A DNA stretch of 64,000 nt from Pseudomonadota bacterium (GTDB taxonomy: Bacteria; Desulfobacterota; Binatia; Binatales; Binataceae). Both the position numbers and the translations under genes were made by a program. The notes under the pieces were generated by a model, which saw nothing but the letters and a program-made list of their open reading frames with translations, had not been told where the DNA came from and did not search any database. This document shows, piece by piece, positions 35,607 through 44,828 of this stretch; the stretch's first letter is position 1; every line of letters begins with the position of its first letter. The stretch lies in contig JAJPKP010000084.1 in NCBI GenBank assembly GCA_021323675.1, forward strand, positions 62,001-126,000, read 5' to 3'.

Positions 35607-35631
35607 GTGGAGGGCGAAGAGTGCCCTCCAC
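35607..35631 (-). promoter_or_regulatory. Stem-loop between dnaK and dnaJ
   Basis: GTGGAGGGC and GCCCTCCAC form a perfect 9-base stem with a 7-base loop in the 94-base spacer. No T run follows on either strand. It could act as an RNA-stability element or partial terminator that lowers dnaJ expression. Confidence 0.5.
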
Positions 35632-35650
35632 CGGCACTGACGTCAGGTTT

Positions 35651-37588
35651 TTACTTGACTTCCTTAAAGTCCGCGTCGACGACATCTTCACCGTCGCCGG
35701 CTTTCTTGCCTTCGCCGGATCCGTCGGCTTGCGCTCCCGATGCCGCCCCCTGGCCATCCGCCCCTCCCGCCTGCCCTTGCGCGCGGGTCTTGCTGTACAT
35801 CGCTTCGGCCAGCTTGTGGGAGGCGTTGGTAAGGGCCTCGGCCGCCCGATTCATTTCGTCCGCGTCCTTCGACTCGAGCTTCTTCTTCGCCTCGGCAAGC
35901 GCATCCTCGACGCCCTTGCGCGATGCCTCATCGAGCTGCGAGCCGTACTCCTTGAGGGTCTTCTCGGTGGTGTAGACCAGGTTGTCGAGCTTGTTGCGGG
36001 CCTCAGCTTCGAGCCGTCGCTTGTGGTCGTCAGCCGCGTGCTGCTCGGCATCGCGCACCATCTTCTTGATGTCCTCTTCGGACAGCCCCGACGACGCCGT
36101 GATGCGAATCGATTGCTCCTTGTTGGTGCCCAGGTCTTTCGCGTGGACGTTGACGATGCCGTTCGCGTCGATATCGAAGGTTACCTCGACCTGGGGCAGG
36201 CCGCGGGGCGCTGGCGGAATGCCAATCAGGTCGAACTGGCCCAGCAGCTTGTTGTCCGCCGCCATTTCGCGTTCGCCCTGAAAGACTCGGATCGTGACCG
36301 CAGTCTGATTGTCCTGCGCCGTCGAGAACACCTGGCTCTTGCGAGTCGGAATCGTGGTGTTCTTCTCGATCAGCTTGGTGAACACGCCGCCCAGAGTCTC
36401 GATTCCAAGCGACAGCGGGGTTACATCCAGCAGCAGGACATCCTTGACTTCGCCCTTCAGCACTCCGGCCTGAATTGCCGCGCCAACCGCGACGACCTCG
36501 TCAGGATTGACGCCCTTGTGGCCTTCCTTGCCGAAGATCTTGCGGACCCGCTCCTGCACCGCCGGCATCCGCGTCATGCCGCCAACCAGCACGATCTCGT
36601 TGATCTCGCTCGCCTTAAGGCCGGCATCGCGAAGCGCGGTTACGCACGGCGCTTCCAGCCGGTCCAGCAAATCGGAGCATAGCGCTTCGAGCTTGGCCCG
36701 CGTCAGCTTGATATTGAGATGCTTTGGACCGGACTGATCGGCCGTGATGAACGGCAGATTGATGTCCGTTTCCATAACCGTCGAGAGCTCGCACTTGGCC
36801 TTTTCCGCGGCCTCCTTCAGCCGCTGCAATGCCATCCGGTCCTTGCGCAGGTCAATTCCCTGATCGCGCTTGAACTCGTCGGCCAGGTAATCGATGATGC
36901 GCTGGTCGAAGTCTTCGCCGCCCAGGAAAGTGTCGCCGTTGGTTGCTTTGACTTCGAACACGCCTTCGCCAAGTTCCAGAATCGAAATATCGAAGGTGCC
37001 GCCGCCAAGGTCGAAAACCGCGATCTTCTCGTCCTTCTTCTTGTCGAGGCCGTAGGCCAGCGATGCGGCAGTCGGCTCGTTGATGATGCGCAGGACGTTC
37101 AGTCCCGCAATCCGGCCGGCATCCTTGGTCGCCTGGCGCTGCCCGTCGTTGAAGTAAGCGGGCACGGTGATGACCGCCTCGGTGACTTTCTCGCCGAGAT
37201 AATCTTCGGCCGTCTGCTTCATCTTCTGCAGGATGAATGCGGAAATCTCGGGCGGGCTATACCGCTTATCGCGAATTTCGACCCACGCCGCGCCGTCGTC
37301 GTTCTTTACGACCTTGTATGGCAGAACCTTGAGCGCCTTTTGCACCTCAGCGTCGTCGAAACGCCGACCCATCAGGCGCTTGATTGCGAATACCGTGTTG
37401 TTCGGATTGGTTATCGCCTGCCGCCGGGCAATCTGGCCGACAAGGCGCTCGCCTGAATCCGTAAAAGCGACCACTGAAGGCGTGGTGCGGCTGCCTTCGG
37501 AATTGGCGATAACGATCGGATCGCCACCTTCCATCACCGCCACACAGCTATTGGTCGTGCCAAGGTCTATGCCTATTACTTTTCCCAT
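35651..37588 (-). CDS. dnaK: Chaperone protein DnaK (Hsp70)
   Basis: 645 residues. Signature [18 protein letters not shown] at the start, [14 protein letters not shown] in the ATPase domain, and the acidic end [11 protein letters not shown]. It binds unfolded polypeptides in an ATP cycle with DnaJ and GrpE. Read leftwards after grpE, with a 57-base gap. Confidence 0.98.
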   Translation of the reverse strand: MGKVIGIDLGTTNSCVAVMEGGDPIVIANSEGSRTTPSVVAFTDSGERLVGQIARRQAITNPNNTVFAIKRLMGRRFDDAEVQKALKVLPYKVVKNDDGAAWVEIRDKRYSPPEISAFILQKMKQTAEDYLGEKVTEAVITVPAYFNDGQRQATKDAGRIAGLNVLRIINEPTAASLAYGLDKKKDEKIAVFDLGGGTFDISILELGEGVFEVKATNGDTFLGGEDFDQRIIDYLADEFKRDQGIDLRKDRMALQRLKEAAEKAKCELSTVMETDINLPFITADQSGPKHLNIKLTRAKLEALCSDLLDRLEAPCVTALRDAGLKASEINEIVLVGGMTRMPAVQERVRKIFGKEGHKGVNPDEVVAVGAAIQAGVLKGEVKDVLLLDVTPLSLGIETLGGVFTKLIEKNTTIPTRKSQVFSTAQDNQTAVTIRVFQGEREMAADNKLLGQFDLIGIPPAPRGLPQVEVTFDIDANGIVNVHAKDLGTNKEQSIRITASSGLSEEDIKKMVRDAEQHAADDHKRRLEAEARNKLDNLVYTTEKTLKEYGSQLDEASRKGVEDALAEAKKKLESKDADEMNRAAEALTNASHKLAEAMYSKTRAQGQAGGADGQGAASGAQADGSGEGKKAGDGEDVVDADFKEVK

Positions 37589-37645
37589 TTTTCTCTATCG
37601 AGCCGCGGAAATTTTAAAGGCTCTGCCTAAATCAATAATCACGAT

Positions 37646-38251
37646 CTAGTTCTTTTCAATCTCGGAAACATCGCCTTCGCTGTCACTTCGCCCGCCCGCG
37701 CTCCCCTTGGCGACCGTGACACGCGCCGGCCTCAGAATCCTGTCTCCAATCAGATACCCGCGATGGAACTCCTGGATGATGGTGTTCGGCGGATGCGACT
37801 CGCTTTCGACGTGATCGATCGCCTCATGACGCGAAGGATCGAAGCTCTGCCCTGCCGATGGAATCGGAGTAACTCCCTGCGTCTTCAGATAATCGAGCAG
37901 CAGGCGCAGCACCATCTCGACCCCCTGCAGGATTTGACCATCTCCTCCCGCGCCCCGGCCTGCTTCGACCGCACGCTCGAGGTTGTCGACAATCGGAAGC
38001 AAATCCCTCAGCAGCGCCTCCTTCTGCAGGCGGACGCTCTCTTCACTTTGCTGGCGGATGCGCTTTCGCGCGTTCTCCCCATCCGCAAGAGCCCGCAGGT
38101 ACTTGTCCTTCAGCTCGGCAATTTCCTTGCTCTGAGCTTCGAGACGCTCCCTTAGATCGCTGATTTCCTGCTGATCGGGGCGGCCCTGAGTTTCCGCGGC
38201 TTCCGGCTCCGCCGGCCGCGCTTCATCATGCTCTTTGTGATTTTTACTCAT
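37646..38251 (-). CDS. grpE: Nucleotide exchange factor GrpE
   Basis: 201 residues from the ATG at 38251. Long N-terminal helix rich in Glu/Arg, then LRDLLPIVDNLERAVEAG and the beta-domain motif EFHRGYLIGDRILRPARVTVA. It exchanges ADP for ATP on DnaK. It sits between hrcA and dnaK in the same direction. Confidence 0.95.
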   Translation of the reverse strand: MSKNHKEHDEARPAEPEAAETQGRPDQQEISDLRERLEAQSKEIAELKDKYLRALADGENARKRIRQQSEESVRLQKEALLRDLLPIVDNLERAVEAGRGAGGDGQILQGVEMVLRLLLDYLKTQGVTPIPSAGQSFDPSRHEAIDHVESESHPPNTIIQEFHRGYLIGDRILRPARVTVAKGSAGGRSDSEGDVSEIEKN

Positions 38252-38336
38252 GCTGCGAAATCGCACCGGTTAGAACGTAAGCACGATTTCAGCTTGCGCC
38301 ACTGTTCAAATGCTGTTTGTGAGCCGAAAGGCCGAT

Positions 38337-39380
38337 TCAGTGCTCGAGCAGGCGGCTCAAAGTCCGGGCCGTGTACTCGACAAGCGGGATGACGCGGTCG
38401 TACTCCATCCGAACCGGCCCCACCACGGCCACGCTGCCGACCGGCGTCGAACCTGTGGCGTACGATGCGGCGATTACGCTTAGCCCGGCCAGGCGCGGAT
38501 CGTAGTTTTCCGATCCGATCGAGACCATCAGGCCCTTCTGCCGGATCGCGCGTTCCAACAAATCCAGCAGGGCGGATTTGTCGTCCAGCGCGCGCAGCAA
38601 CTCCCGCATCCGCTCGGGGTCCGCGAATTCAGGCTGTTCGAGCGCCTTGACGCTGCCTTCCACGTAAACCTCGGTTCTATCGAGACTGTCGGCAATCGCT
38701 CCTTCACCGAGGGAAAGGGCTTCGCGCATGAACTGATCGTAGGCGGCCCGCTCTTCCATTAGCTGCCGCTCGATCCATCGGCGGGCTTCGTCGAGGCTGC
38801 GGCCCACCAGCGATTCGTTCAGATATCGCGCCATCCGGTTCAGCTCTTCCTGGCTGAAATCGCGCTCGGCGTCGATCAGGCGGTTCTGCATGGTGTCCGC
38901 GGTTGCCACGAACACGGCAAGCACCTGCCGCTCACGCAGGCGCACAAAGTTCACCCGCTCGACCGTCATCGACTCCAGCCGCGGAGCCATCACGAGCGCG
39001 GCCTGCCCGGTCAACAGCGCGAGCAGCCTCGGCGTATCGCGCATCACGTCCTCGAGATCGCGCGGGCGGCTCGAATAATGCAACTCGATCTGGGCTCGAT
39101 CTTCGAACGCGATGCGCGAAGAGAGGAGCAGATGATTTACGTAGTAGCGGAAGGCCTTGTCCGTCGGCACGCGGCCCGCCGAAACATGGGGCTGGGCCAG
39201 AAAGCCGGCTTCCTCGAGGTCGGCCATGATGCTTCTGACCATCGCCGCCTTGACACCGATCGAATAGCGCGCCGCCACCTGCTGAGAACCGACCGGCGCC
39301 GCGCTGGAGATAAACTCCTGCACCGTCGCCATCAGGAGCGCGTGACGCCGTGCGGAAAGCTGGCTATCTTCTGCGGCCAT
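38337..39380 (-). CDS. hrcA: Heat-inducible repressor HrcA
   Basis: 347 residues from the ATG at 39380; a TTG at 39386 is in frame. The N-terminal winged helix contains SSAAPVGSQQVAARY and VSAGRVPTDKAFRYYVN, the typical HrcA signature, followed by the inserted dimer domain. It normally represses groE and dnaK operons through a CIRCE element. No such element is visible before this gene. Confidence 0.95.
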   Translation of the reverse strand: MAAEDSQLSARRHALLMATVQEFISSAAPVGSQQVAARYSIGVKAAMVRSIMADLEEAGFLAQPHVSAGRVPTDKAFRYYVNHLLLSSRIAFEDRAQIELHYSSRPRDLEDVMRDTPRLLALLTGQAALVMAPRLESMTVERVNFVRLRERQVLAVFVATADTMQNRLIDAERDFSQEELNRMARYLNESLVGRSLDEARRWIERQLMEERAAYDQFMREALSLGEGAIADSLDRTEVYVEGSVKALEQPEFADPERMRELLRALDDKSALLDLLERAIRQKGLMVSIGSENYDPRLAGLSVIAASYATGSTPVGSVAVVGPVRMEYDRVIPLVEYTARTLSRLLEH

Positions 39381-39480
39381 CTCCAATTACAATTTTGTTA
39401 CCGCACCACCGATACAATCAAGCACCGTCCGGATGCAATGGCGGGACCGCGCGGGGTCGGTTAATCTTCCACAGGGGACG

Positions 39481-41070
39481 ATGGCGCGCAAAAGGCAGCC
39501 GGCCAAACCTCGGCAGATTCATCTGCCGGCGGTGCCACGAAACACGTCGTGGATTGAAAGCGACAGCTACGATCGCCGCGCCTGGTCCGAAATTCTCGCA
39601 AACGCGCCCTCCACGTCGGACCTGGTCGAAGCGGGCAGCAGGCTGGTGCCGCATTTCGATGCGCTCCTTGCTGACTTCTTCCTCTCCCTGTTCAAGTACA
39701 ATCTCGTGTGGCAGAAGCCCGATGCGGTCCGCCGTTCGGCGGCGCTTAACCGCACGATTCTCGAAAATCTCTTGCCGTCGCCCGCGTTCGAAGCGCTCAA
39801 GGATCGCACCCTGCTCGAAGAGGACAAGGCCGCCATCGCCGCGATGGTGATGGGAGAACGCGCGCTCGAAATGATCCGGTCCGAAAAGCTCGTGAACCGG
39901 CGCGAGATGGTCGATCTCTGGGATCTGGAGCATCAGGAGCAGGACCTCGAATCACGCGCCGAAACATTGAAGGGTGCGCAGGCGATGGCTGATTCCACCG
40001 AGGGCGACCCGGACGCAAACGCCCAGGCCAAAAAACAGGCCGAAGAGATGGTCGAGGCGGCCGCGCGCGCCGCCCAGGTATCGGAAGCCCGGCTGAACCA
40101 GAAGAGCCGGCAAATCGAAAGCGACCTCAAACACGGCGACCGCGGCGAATTGAAGCGGATGCAGATGAGGGCGGCCGAACTTGCGCAGGACATCGATCGC
40201 GCCGCCGAAGACAGCCATGCCTTCAGCCGCGAGTTCGGCCAGGGCGGCAGAATGAACGCCGGCCAGCGCCTCGAACTCGGACGCCATCTCGCCCGCAGCC
40301 GCAAGCTCGGAGAACTCGCGCGCCTGGTCGGACGGATGAAGCAGGATGCGCGCGCGCTCAGGCGCAAAACCCTCGACCGCGGCATCAGCGAAGCCTACGA
40401 CATCGAACGCGGATCCGATCTGGGCAAAATCATTCCCTCGGAATTGGTCGCAATGCATCATCCGGTGCTCGTGCAGGATTTCCGCCGCCGCCTGCTCGAA
40501 GGACAAGTCCTTCAATACCGCCTGCGCGAGGACGAGCAGAAGGGCAAAGGCCCGATGGTGGTGTGCATCGACGTTAGCTCATCGATGCAGGGCGAGAAGG
40601 AACTGTGGGCCAAGGCCGTCGGCCTGACGCTGATGGATATCGCGCGGCGCCAGCGGCGGCTGTTTCGCGCGGTGCTGTTTTCTTCGGGAGAAGGAACGCT
40701 GCGAATTCTCGATCTGAATCGCGAGCGCCGCTACGAGCCGGACCTTAACAAGGTCATCGAGATGGCGGAGTATTTTCCCGGTGGCGGCACCGATTTCCAG
40801 GCGCCGATCGATGCGGCCATGGCGTTGCTCGAAGATCGAAAGCTGAAGCGCGGCGACATCGTGATGATCACCGACGGCGAATGCCAGGTTTCTCCCGAGT
40901 GGCTCGCCCATCTTCACCAGCGCAAGGATGAGCTTCAGTTCACGATCTTCGGAGTGCTGGTCGACGTGGGCGCCGTTGATACATCATCGCTCAGGCAGTT
41001 CGCGGACCGGATTACCTCGGTCAAAAAGCTGACCGCGGAATCTTCGCGCGAAATCTTCCTGGCAGTATAA
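39481..41070 (+). CDS. VWA-domain protein, ViaA-like
   Basis: 529 residues, with GGGGAC before the ATG; the frame continues to 39433. The C-terminal von Willebrand A domain has the MIDAS motif DVSSSM, with GGGTDF and MITDGEC at later metal positions. The N-terminal and middle parts are helical and charged (about 130-330). The layout is that of ViaA, the VWA partner of the MoxR-type AAA+ ATPase RavA. No ATPase gene is in the window, so the partner would be encoded elsewhere. Confidence 0.8.
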   Translation: MARKRQPAKPRQIHLPAVPRNTSWIESDSYDRRAWSEILANAPSTSDLVEAGSRLVPHFDALLADFFLSLFKYNLVWQKPDAVRRSAALNRTILENLLPSPAFEALKDRTLLEEDKAAIAAMVMGERALEMIRSEKLVNRREMVDLWDLEHQEQDLESRAETLKGAQAMADSTEGDPDANAQAKKQAEEMVEAAARAAQVSEARLNQKSRQIESDLKHGDRGELKRMQMRAAELAQDIDRAAEDSHAFSREFGQGGRMNAGQRLELGRHLARSRKLGELARLVGRMKQDARALRRKTLDRGISEAYDIERGSDLGKIIPSELVAMHHPVLVQDFRRRLLEGQVLQYRLREDEQKGKGPMVVCIDVSSSMQGEKELWAKAVGLTLMDIARRQRRLFRAVLFSSGEGTLRILDLNRERRYEPDLNKVIEMAEYFPGGGTDFQAPIDAAMALLEDRKLKRGDIVMITDGECQVSPEWLAHLHQRKDELQFTIFGVLVDVGAVDTSSLRQFADRITSVKKLTAESSREIFLAV

Positions 41071-41122
41071 ACCTGCGCGCCGCTGGCGCGGTTGTCAGTC
41101 GAAAGTTGCAGTGGGGTCCGTC

Positions 41123-41611
41123 ATGCTGGTCACCCTTGTTCCCGTCAACCGATCCAACTACCGCGCGATGTGGAGGATGCAGCTCAAGCCTGAGCAACAG
41201 ACCTTCGTCTCTCCGCCCGCGTGGTCGCTGGCGCGATGCTATGTCAGGGCGCTCGGCGACGAATACGAGCATCTGCCGCATCTGATCGAGGCAAATCGCG
41301 CGGTAATCGGCTATGCGACGATTGCCTGCAACCCGCAGAGCGAGCAGGAGTACTGGATCGACGACATCATGATCGACGCGCGCCATCAGGGGCGCGGCTA
41401 CGGGCGCGCGGCCCTGGTGGAAACGATCAGGCTGATCCTCCGGCGCTACCCGCGATGCCGCGCGATACAGCTAACCTGCTTTCGGGCCAACGTGAATGCG
41501 GCCACCTTGTACCGGAGCGTCGGGTTCGTGCCGACCGGAGAACTGGAGCCGTTCTTCGGAGAGCCCAACTACAAGCTGACCGGCCCCGACCTCGAGAAAC
41601 TGCGTGCCTAG
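41123..41611 (+). CDS. GNAT-family N-acetyltransferase
   Basis: 162 residues from the ATG at 41123; a GTG 12 bases upstream is in frame. The acetyl-CoA loop DARHQGRGYGRAAL follows the Q/R-xx-G-x-G/A pattern, and the end YRSVGFVPTGELE is typical of motif B. Close to spermidine-type acetyltransferases in outline; the substrate is not known. Confidence 0.85.
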   Translation: MLVTLVPVNRSNYRAMWRMQLKPEQQTFVSPPAWSLARCYVRALGDEYEHLPHLIEANRAVIGYATIACNPQSEQEYWIDDIMIDARHQGRGYGRAALVETIRLILRRYPRCRAIQLTCFRANVNAATLYRSVGFVPTGELEPFFGEPNYKLTGPDLEKLRA

Positions 41612-41627
41612 CCGCGGCGAATCCCCG

Positions 41628-42086
41628 CTACTGCGGCATCGTGGGACTGCGGCTGGCGGCCTCGTTCAACTTCTGGTCGTAATCAGGAGATTGCTCCTGG
41701 CAAAGGCCCTGACTTCGAATGTACTCGACCGCCTTGTCATCGATCGGCGGCCCTTCGGCCAGGCGTGCTTCAGCTACCTTGTGGTCCGCGGCATCGTATT
41801 GACAGTGGACCAGCGCGATCGGGTCGCCGTTCGGATAGTTGAAAGGAAGGACGACGTCTTCGTGTCGGCGCGAATTCTGCTCAAAGCTCCGAGTATCGTA
41901 CGCCGTGCCGTTGACCACGAACTCCTTTTGATTGAAGAACGCCTCGCACACTCTGCGCAGATCCACGGTGCAGCCGTTGCGTGACACTTCGCTCCCCTTG
42001 ACGGTCACCCCCTGCCGCTGAGCGCATCCCCCAGGCGCCAGAAGCAGACCCGACACCAGAAACGCGAGCCAAGCCGACGTTTTCAT
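41628..42086 (-). CDS. Small lipoprotein, unknown function
   Basis: 152 residues, with GGGAGG before the ATG. A signal segment leads to GGC, with Cys21 as the probable lipidation site. The mature part has several Cys (C39, C47, C96, C130) that could form disulfides, but no recognised domain. Flanked by an acetyltransferase (convergent) and the second diiron gene. Confidence 0.75.
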   Translation of the reverse strand: MKTSAWLAFLVSGLLLAPGGCAQRQGVTVKGSEVSRNGCTVDLRRVCEAFFNQKEFVVNGTAYDTRSFEQNSRRHEDVVLPFNYPNGDPIALVHCQYDAADHKVAEARLAEGPPIDDKAVEYIRSQGLCQEQSPDYDQKLNEAASRSPTMPQ

Positions 42087-42196
42087 CGAGGCCTCCCTTT
42101 GGGTCAAGTTCGGAAGCCACCTACCACTCGCAGTCACGCAGGGTCAACAGGACGGGCTCGGATGCCGCCCCGCGGCGTTTCGCGCCGTGAAATGAA

Positions 42197-42221
42197 AGAG
42201 GCCGGTTTGGGGCCGGCCTCT
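42197..42221 (-). terminator. Stem-loop after diiron gene copy 2
   Basis: AGAGGCCGG and CCGGCCTCT form a perfect 9-base stem with a 7-base loop. It is followed leftwards by TTTCATTT. It lies about 28 bases past the diiron stop and fits intrinsic termination of that transcript. Confidence 0.65.
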
Positions 42222-42248
42222 CGTGCGCTCAAGTGGGGGAGGAAAACC

Positions 42249-43247
42249 CTACGCGGCCGACGCCAACTGCATCACGCCCAGTTGCGTGTACCAGGGCTCG
42301 GTGCGCTCATTGATCAGCCCCAACTGCCGCAGGCACGGGATGATCGTATCGACGAACAGGAACGAGTTGAATTGCTTGTCCATCTCGGCCTCGGCCTTCG
42401 CCCAATCCGGGTTGCGCTGCATCTCGTCCTCGACGTCCCGCATCGAGATGCCGACCTCTTCGAAAACCGAAGTGCCGGAGAGGAAGCCGTCTTTGGGCTT
42501 GCCGTCAACGATCTTCGTGACCATCATGTCGCACGCGCTGAAGGCGAACTCTTCGAGGTCCTTCTTGTCCTGGCCGCCGAGCTTGCGGACCGCCTCGCGC
42601 AGCGCCAGCATCCCAAAGCCGACGTGGCGCGATTCGTCCTTCATGATGTACTCGAGCATTTCCTTGAGCAGCTCGTCCTTGGTCTCGCGCTGCATGAAAC
42701 GAAATGCCGCAATCGCAAGCCCTTCCGCCACAATCTGCATCCCAACGTACTTCGGCTCCCATCGATCGTGCTCGATCACCGCGCACAGCAGGCGGTCGAG
42801 CGTCGGATCGATCGGGTAGATCTTGTCGAGTTTCGTGATGTACTTGCGGAAGGCTTCGACGTGGCGCGCCTCGTCCATTACCTGCGCCGCGGCGCACATC
42901 TTCGCGTCCAGATCCGGGGCCGCCTCGACCAGTTGCCCGCAAACCATCAACGCGCCCTGCTCGCCATGCAGGAATTGCGAGAGCCGCCACGCGGCGAACT
43001 TTCGCATAAGCTGATCCTTGCGGTCCTGGCTGAGCGATTTGTACAGATCGGTCTGGAACATCGGAATCATCGACATGTCGATGACTTCGCGCTCGATGGG
43101 ACGGTCCCAGTTGATCGTCGTCGAAACGTTCCATTGATCCCGCTTGGCGTTCTCGTACAGCCGGTCCATCTGCGGGTACATCACGTCGTAGTTCCAGTGA
43201 AAAACGTTGGTCAGGTCGGTCTTTACTTCAGTCCGCTCAGTGAACAT
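42249..43247 (-). CDS. Ferritin-like diiron protein (copy 2)
   Basis: 332 residues. Iron ligands by pattern: E96 in LHGEQG, E126-xx-H129 in MDEARH, E175 in IVAEG, E205-xx-H208 in KDESRH. It shares the shape and length of the protein at 22281-23279, including RDQWN near residue 36. It lies 21 bases after a TetR gene and probably shares its transcript. Ends in a clear stem-loop. Oxidase or oxygenase activity on an acyl or aromatic substrate is inferred. Confidence 0.85.
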   Translation of the reverse strand: MFTERTEVKTDLTNVFHWNYDVMYPQMDRLYENAKRDQWNVSTTINWDRPIEREVIDMSMIPMFQTDLYKSLSQDRKDQLMRKFAAWRLSQFLHGEQGALMVCGQLVEAAPDLDAKMCAAAQVMDEARHVEAFRKYITKLDKIYPIDPTLDRLLCAVIEHDRWEPKYVGMQIVAEGLAIAAFRFMQRETKDELLKEMLEYIMKDESRHVGFGMLALREAVRKLGGQDKKDLEEFAFSACDMMVTKIVDGKPKDGFLSGTSVFEEVGISMRDVEDEMQRNPDWAKAEAEMDKQFNSFLFVDTIIPCLRQLGLINERTEPWYTQLGVMQLASAA

Positions 43248-43268
43248 TGAGATTGTCCTCCGGGTGAA

Positions 43269-43883
43269 TTACGGGGCATCGGTCCGGGCTGCGCGCTCCA
43301 GCCCGCCCAACGCGAAATTGACCGTGGTTTCCTTGAGATCCGCCAGCGGAAGATTCTCGCGCTCGAGCAGCCACGTGATCGCCTGCGACAGCATCCCGAT
43401 CGTCAAATGAGCCACGGCGTCCGCCTTGGCCCCGATTGCCGGCTCCAGATCCTCGCGAAGATCGTTGATGAAAATCTCGTGCACCCGGACCATCAGGTCC
43501 AGGAATGCCGGCCCGTGTCCGAAGACGATCCGAAACGACTCCGGCGCCTCAGCCGCCGCATCGAGGATCGTGTTGATCGTGATGCGCAGTTTCTCGGCCG
43601 GATCCTCGACCCCCTCCTTCGCCTTGATCAACTCTTCGCGCAGCTTCCCCGCCCCATAGTCGATCAGCTCGATGAAGATCTCGTTCTTGGTCTTGAAATG
43701 GAGATAGAAGGTGCCAAGCCCGACATCCGCTTCCGAAGCGATGTCGGCAATTCGGGTGTTGTGGTAACCCTTGCGCGCGATTACGCGCTCCGCCGCTTCC
43801 AGAAGATCGACCCTGGTTTTCTCGCGACGACGCTCGAATCTGTTCGGCGCAGTGTCCCTGATAGGTCTGGCGTTTCCCGTCAT
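43269..43883 (-). CDS. TetR-family regulator of the diiron operon
   Basis: 204 residues from the ATG at 43883; a TTG 33 bases upstream is in frame. Helix-turn-helix: TRVDLLEAAERVIARKGY, IADIASEADVGLGTFYLHF, KTKNEIF. The C-terminal domain resembles acyl-CoA-responsive TetR proteins only in general form. Upstream sequence holds a cluster of TGAAT/ATTCA half-sites. Likely represses itself and the downstream diiron gene. Confidence 0.88.
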   Translation of the reverse strand: MTGNARPIRDTAPNRFERRREKTRVDLLEAAERVIARKGYHNTRIADIASEADVGLGTFYLHFKTKNEIFIELIDYGAGKLREELIKAKEGVEDPAEKLRITINTILDAAAEAPESFRIVFGHGPAFLDLMVRVHEIFINDLREDLEPAIGAKADAVAHLTIGMLSQAITWLLERENLPLADLKETTVNFALGGLERAARTDAP

Positions 43884-43906
43884 CCGACTGAAACCGTAGT
43901 CGGTTA

Positions 43907-43956
43907 TGAATCGCAAGTCAATTACGATTCAACTTTCATTTATGAATTGAGATTCA
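43907..43956. promoter_or_regulatory. Cluster of TGAAT/ATTCA half-sites
   Basis: TGAATCG (43907-43913) pairs with CGATTCA (43925-43931). TTCAT-TT-ATGAA spans 43935-43946 and TGAAT-N4-ATTCA spans 43943-43956. These lie in the divergent spacer just upstream of the TetR start. They resemble fatty-acid-type TetR operators in general shape. Confidence 0.45.
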
Positions 43957-44017
43957 GTCTTGGGCGAAGGACGACGCTTATGCGAAAAAGTCTCTCGAAA
44001 TTCGGGCTAAAGAGGAG

Positions 44018-44797
44018 CTATTGCGGGCCGCCGCCCGAGTCAGATGAAGAACCGCCGCCCTGGTCCCCTCCGCCGGCGCTCTCGGTGCTCTCCTGGTCTT
44101 CGGGGCTGATCTCTTCGGGAAGGATGACCGGCTCGGAAAAATCCGTTGCCAGGCCGCAGCAGAGAAGATAGCTCGACCCTGCTCGCGGCTGGGCGGCATA
44201 GGCCTCAAGCGATCCGTCCGCGAGCACCTTCACCGCTTCATAGCTGGTGGTGCCGGAGGCGCGCTCAATCTGAAAAACATAGAACGATCCGCGATCAAGC
44301 GGTTCGGGCGGACCCTCGTCGGGAATGACCTGAGAAAAGTGCGCCGGGAGCTTTCCGTACTCGAGTTGCTTGATGGCCCATCCGGCGCTGCCGATGTCGG
44401 CAATTCGGCCGGCAAGGCTGCGGTCCGCTTTTATCTCCCAAATCGGCACGCCGCCATCGAAACGGATAACCGAAGCCGTTCGGCCTGAACGGCTCTGCAT
44501 GTTGCTGATGATTTCGGCGCCGAAGAACTTGCTGACCACAACTCTATCGAGGGAATCGTTGGGATGGCTGTAGCTTATTGCGATGTTGGCAACCGGAGGA
44601 GGCAGCGGCTCGCCGATACTATCGCCGGTGCTGTCGGCCGCTCCAAGATCGTCGACGCTTTTCTTCGAGCTGCATCCGGACGCCGCGATCGCGACCGCCA
44701 GCGCGATAGCGATCGCGAATGATGCTGCGGATTCGAGCCGCGCCGTTAAGCGCCGGCGCGCTCCGGCGCTGACGCCGCGAATGGGATGGTTTTTCAT
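44018..44797 (-). CDS. Lipoprotein with Gly/Ser-rich tail, unknown function
   Basis: 259 residues from the ATG at 44797. A long signal segment (about 25-41) ends IAASGC, lipidation at Cys42. A folded middle (about 70-220) contains VVVSKFFGAEI and Trp/Tyr positions but no recognised domain. The last 30 residues are Glu, Gly and Ser rich. Divergent from the GPH symporter gene. Confidence 0.78.
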   Translation of the reverse strand: MKNHPIRGVSAGARRRLTARLESAASFAIAIALAVAIAASGCSSKKSVDDLGAADSTGDSIGEPLPPPVANIAISYSHPNDSLDRVVVSKFFGAEIISNMQSRSGRTASVIRFDGGVPIWEIKADRSLAGRIADIGSAGWAIKQLEYGKLPAHFSQVIPDEGPPEPLDRGSFYVFQIERASGTTSYEAVKVLADGSLEAYAAQPRAGSSYLLCCGLATDFSEPVILPEEISPEDQESTESAGGGDQGGGSSSDSGGGPQ

Positions 44798-44828
44798 TGC
44801 TGTTTCGATCGAGTAGTCTCTGCGGCTT

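Noticed and set aside
36719-37456. 245-codon plus-strand frame
   Set aside because: Antisense to dnaK.
39381-39480. Possible CIRCE operator before hrcA
   Set aside because: The stretch holds AGCACCGTCC but no matching inverse half at the required 9-base spacing.
42099-43250. 383-codon plus-strand frame
   Set aside because: Antisense to diiron copy 2, which has complete iron-ligand motifs.
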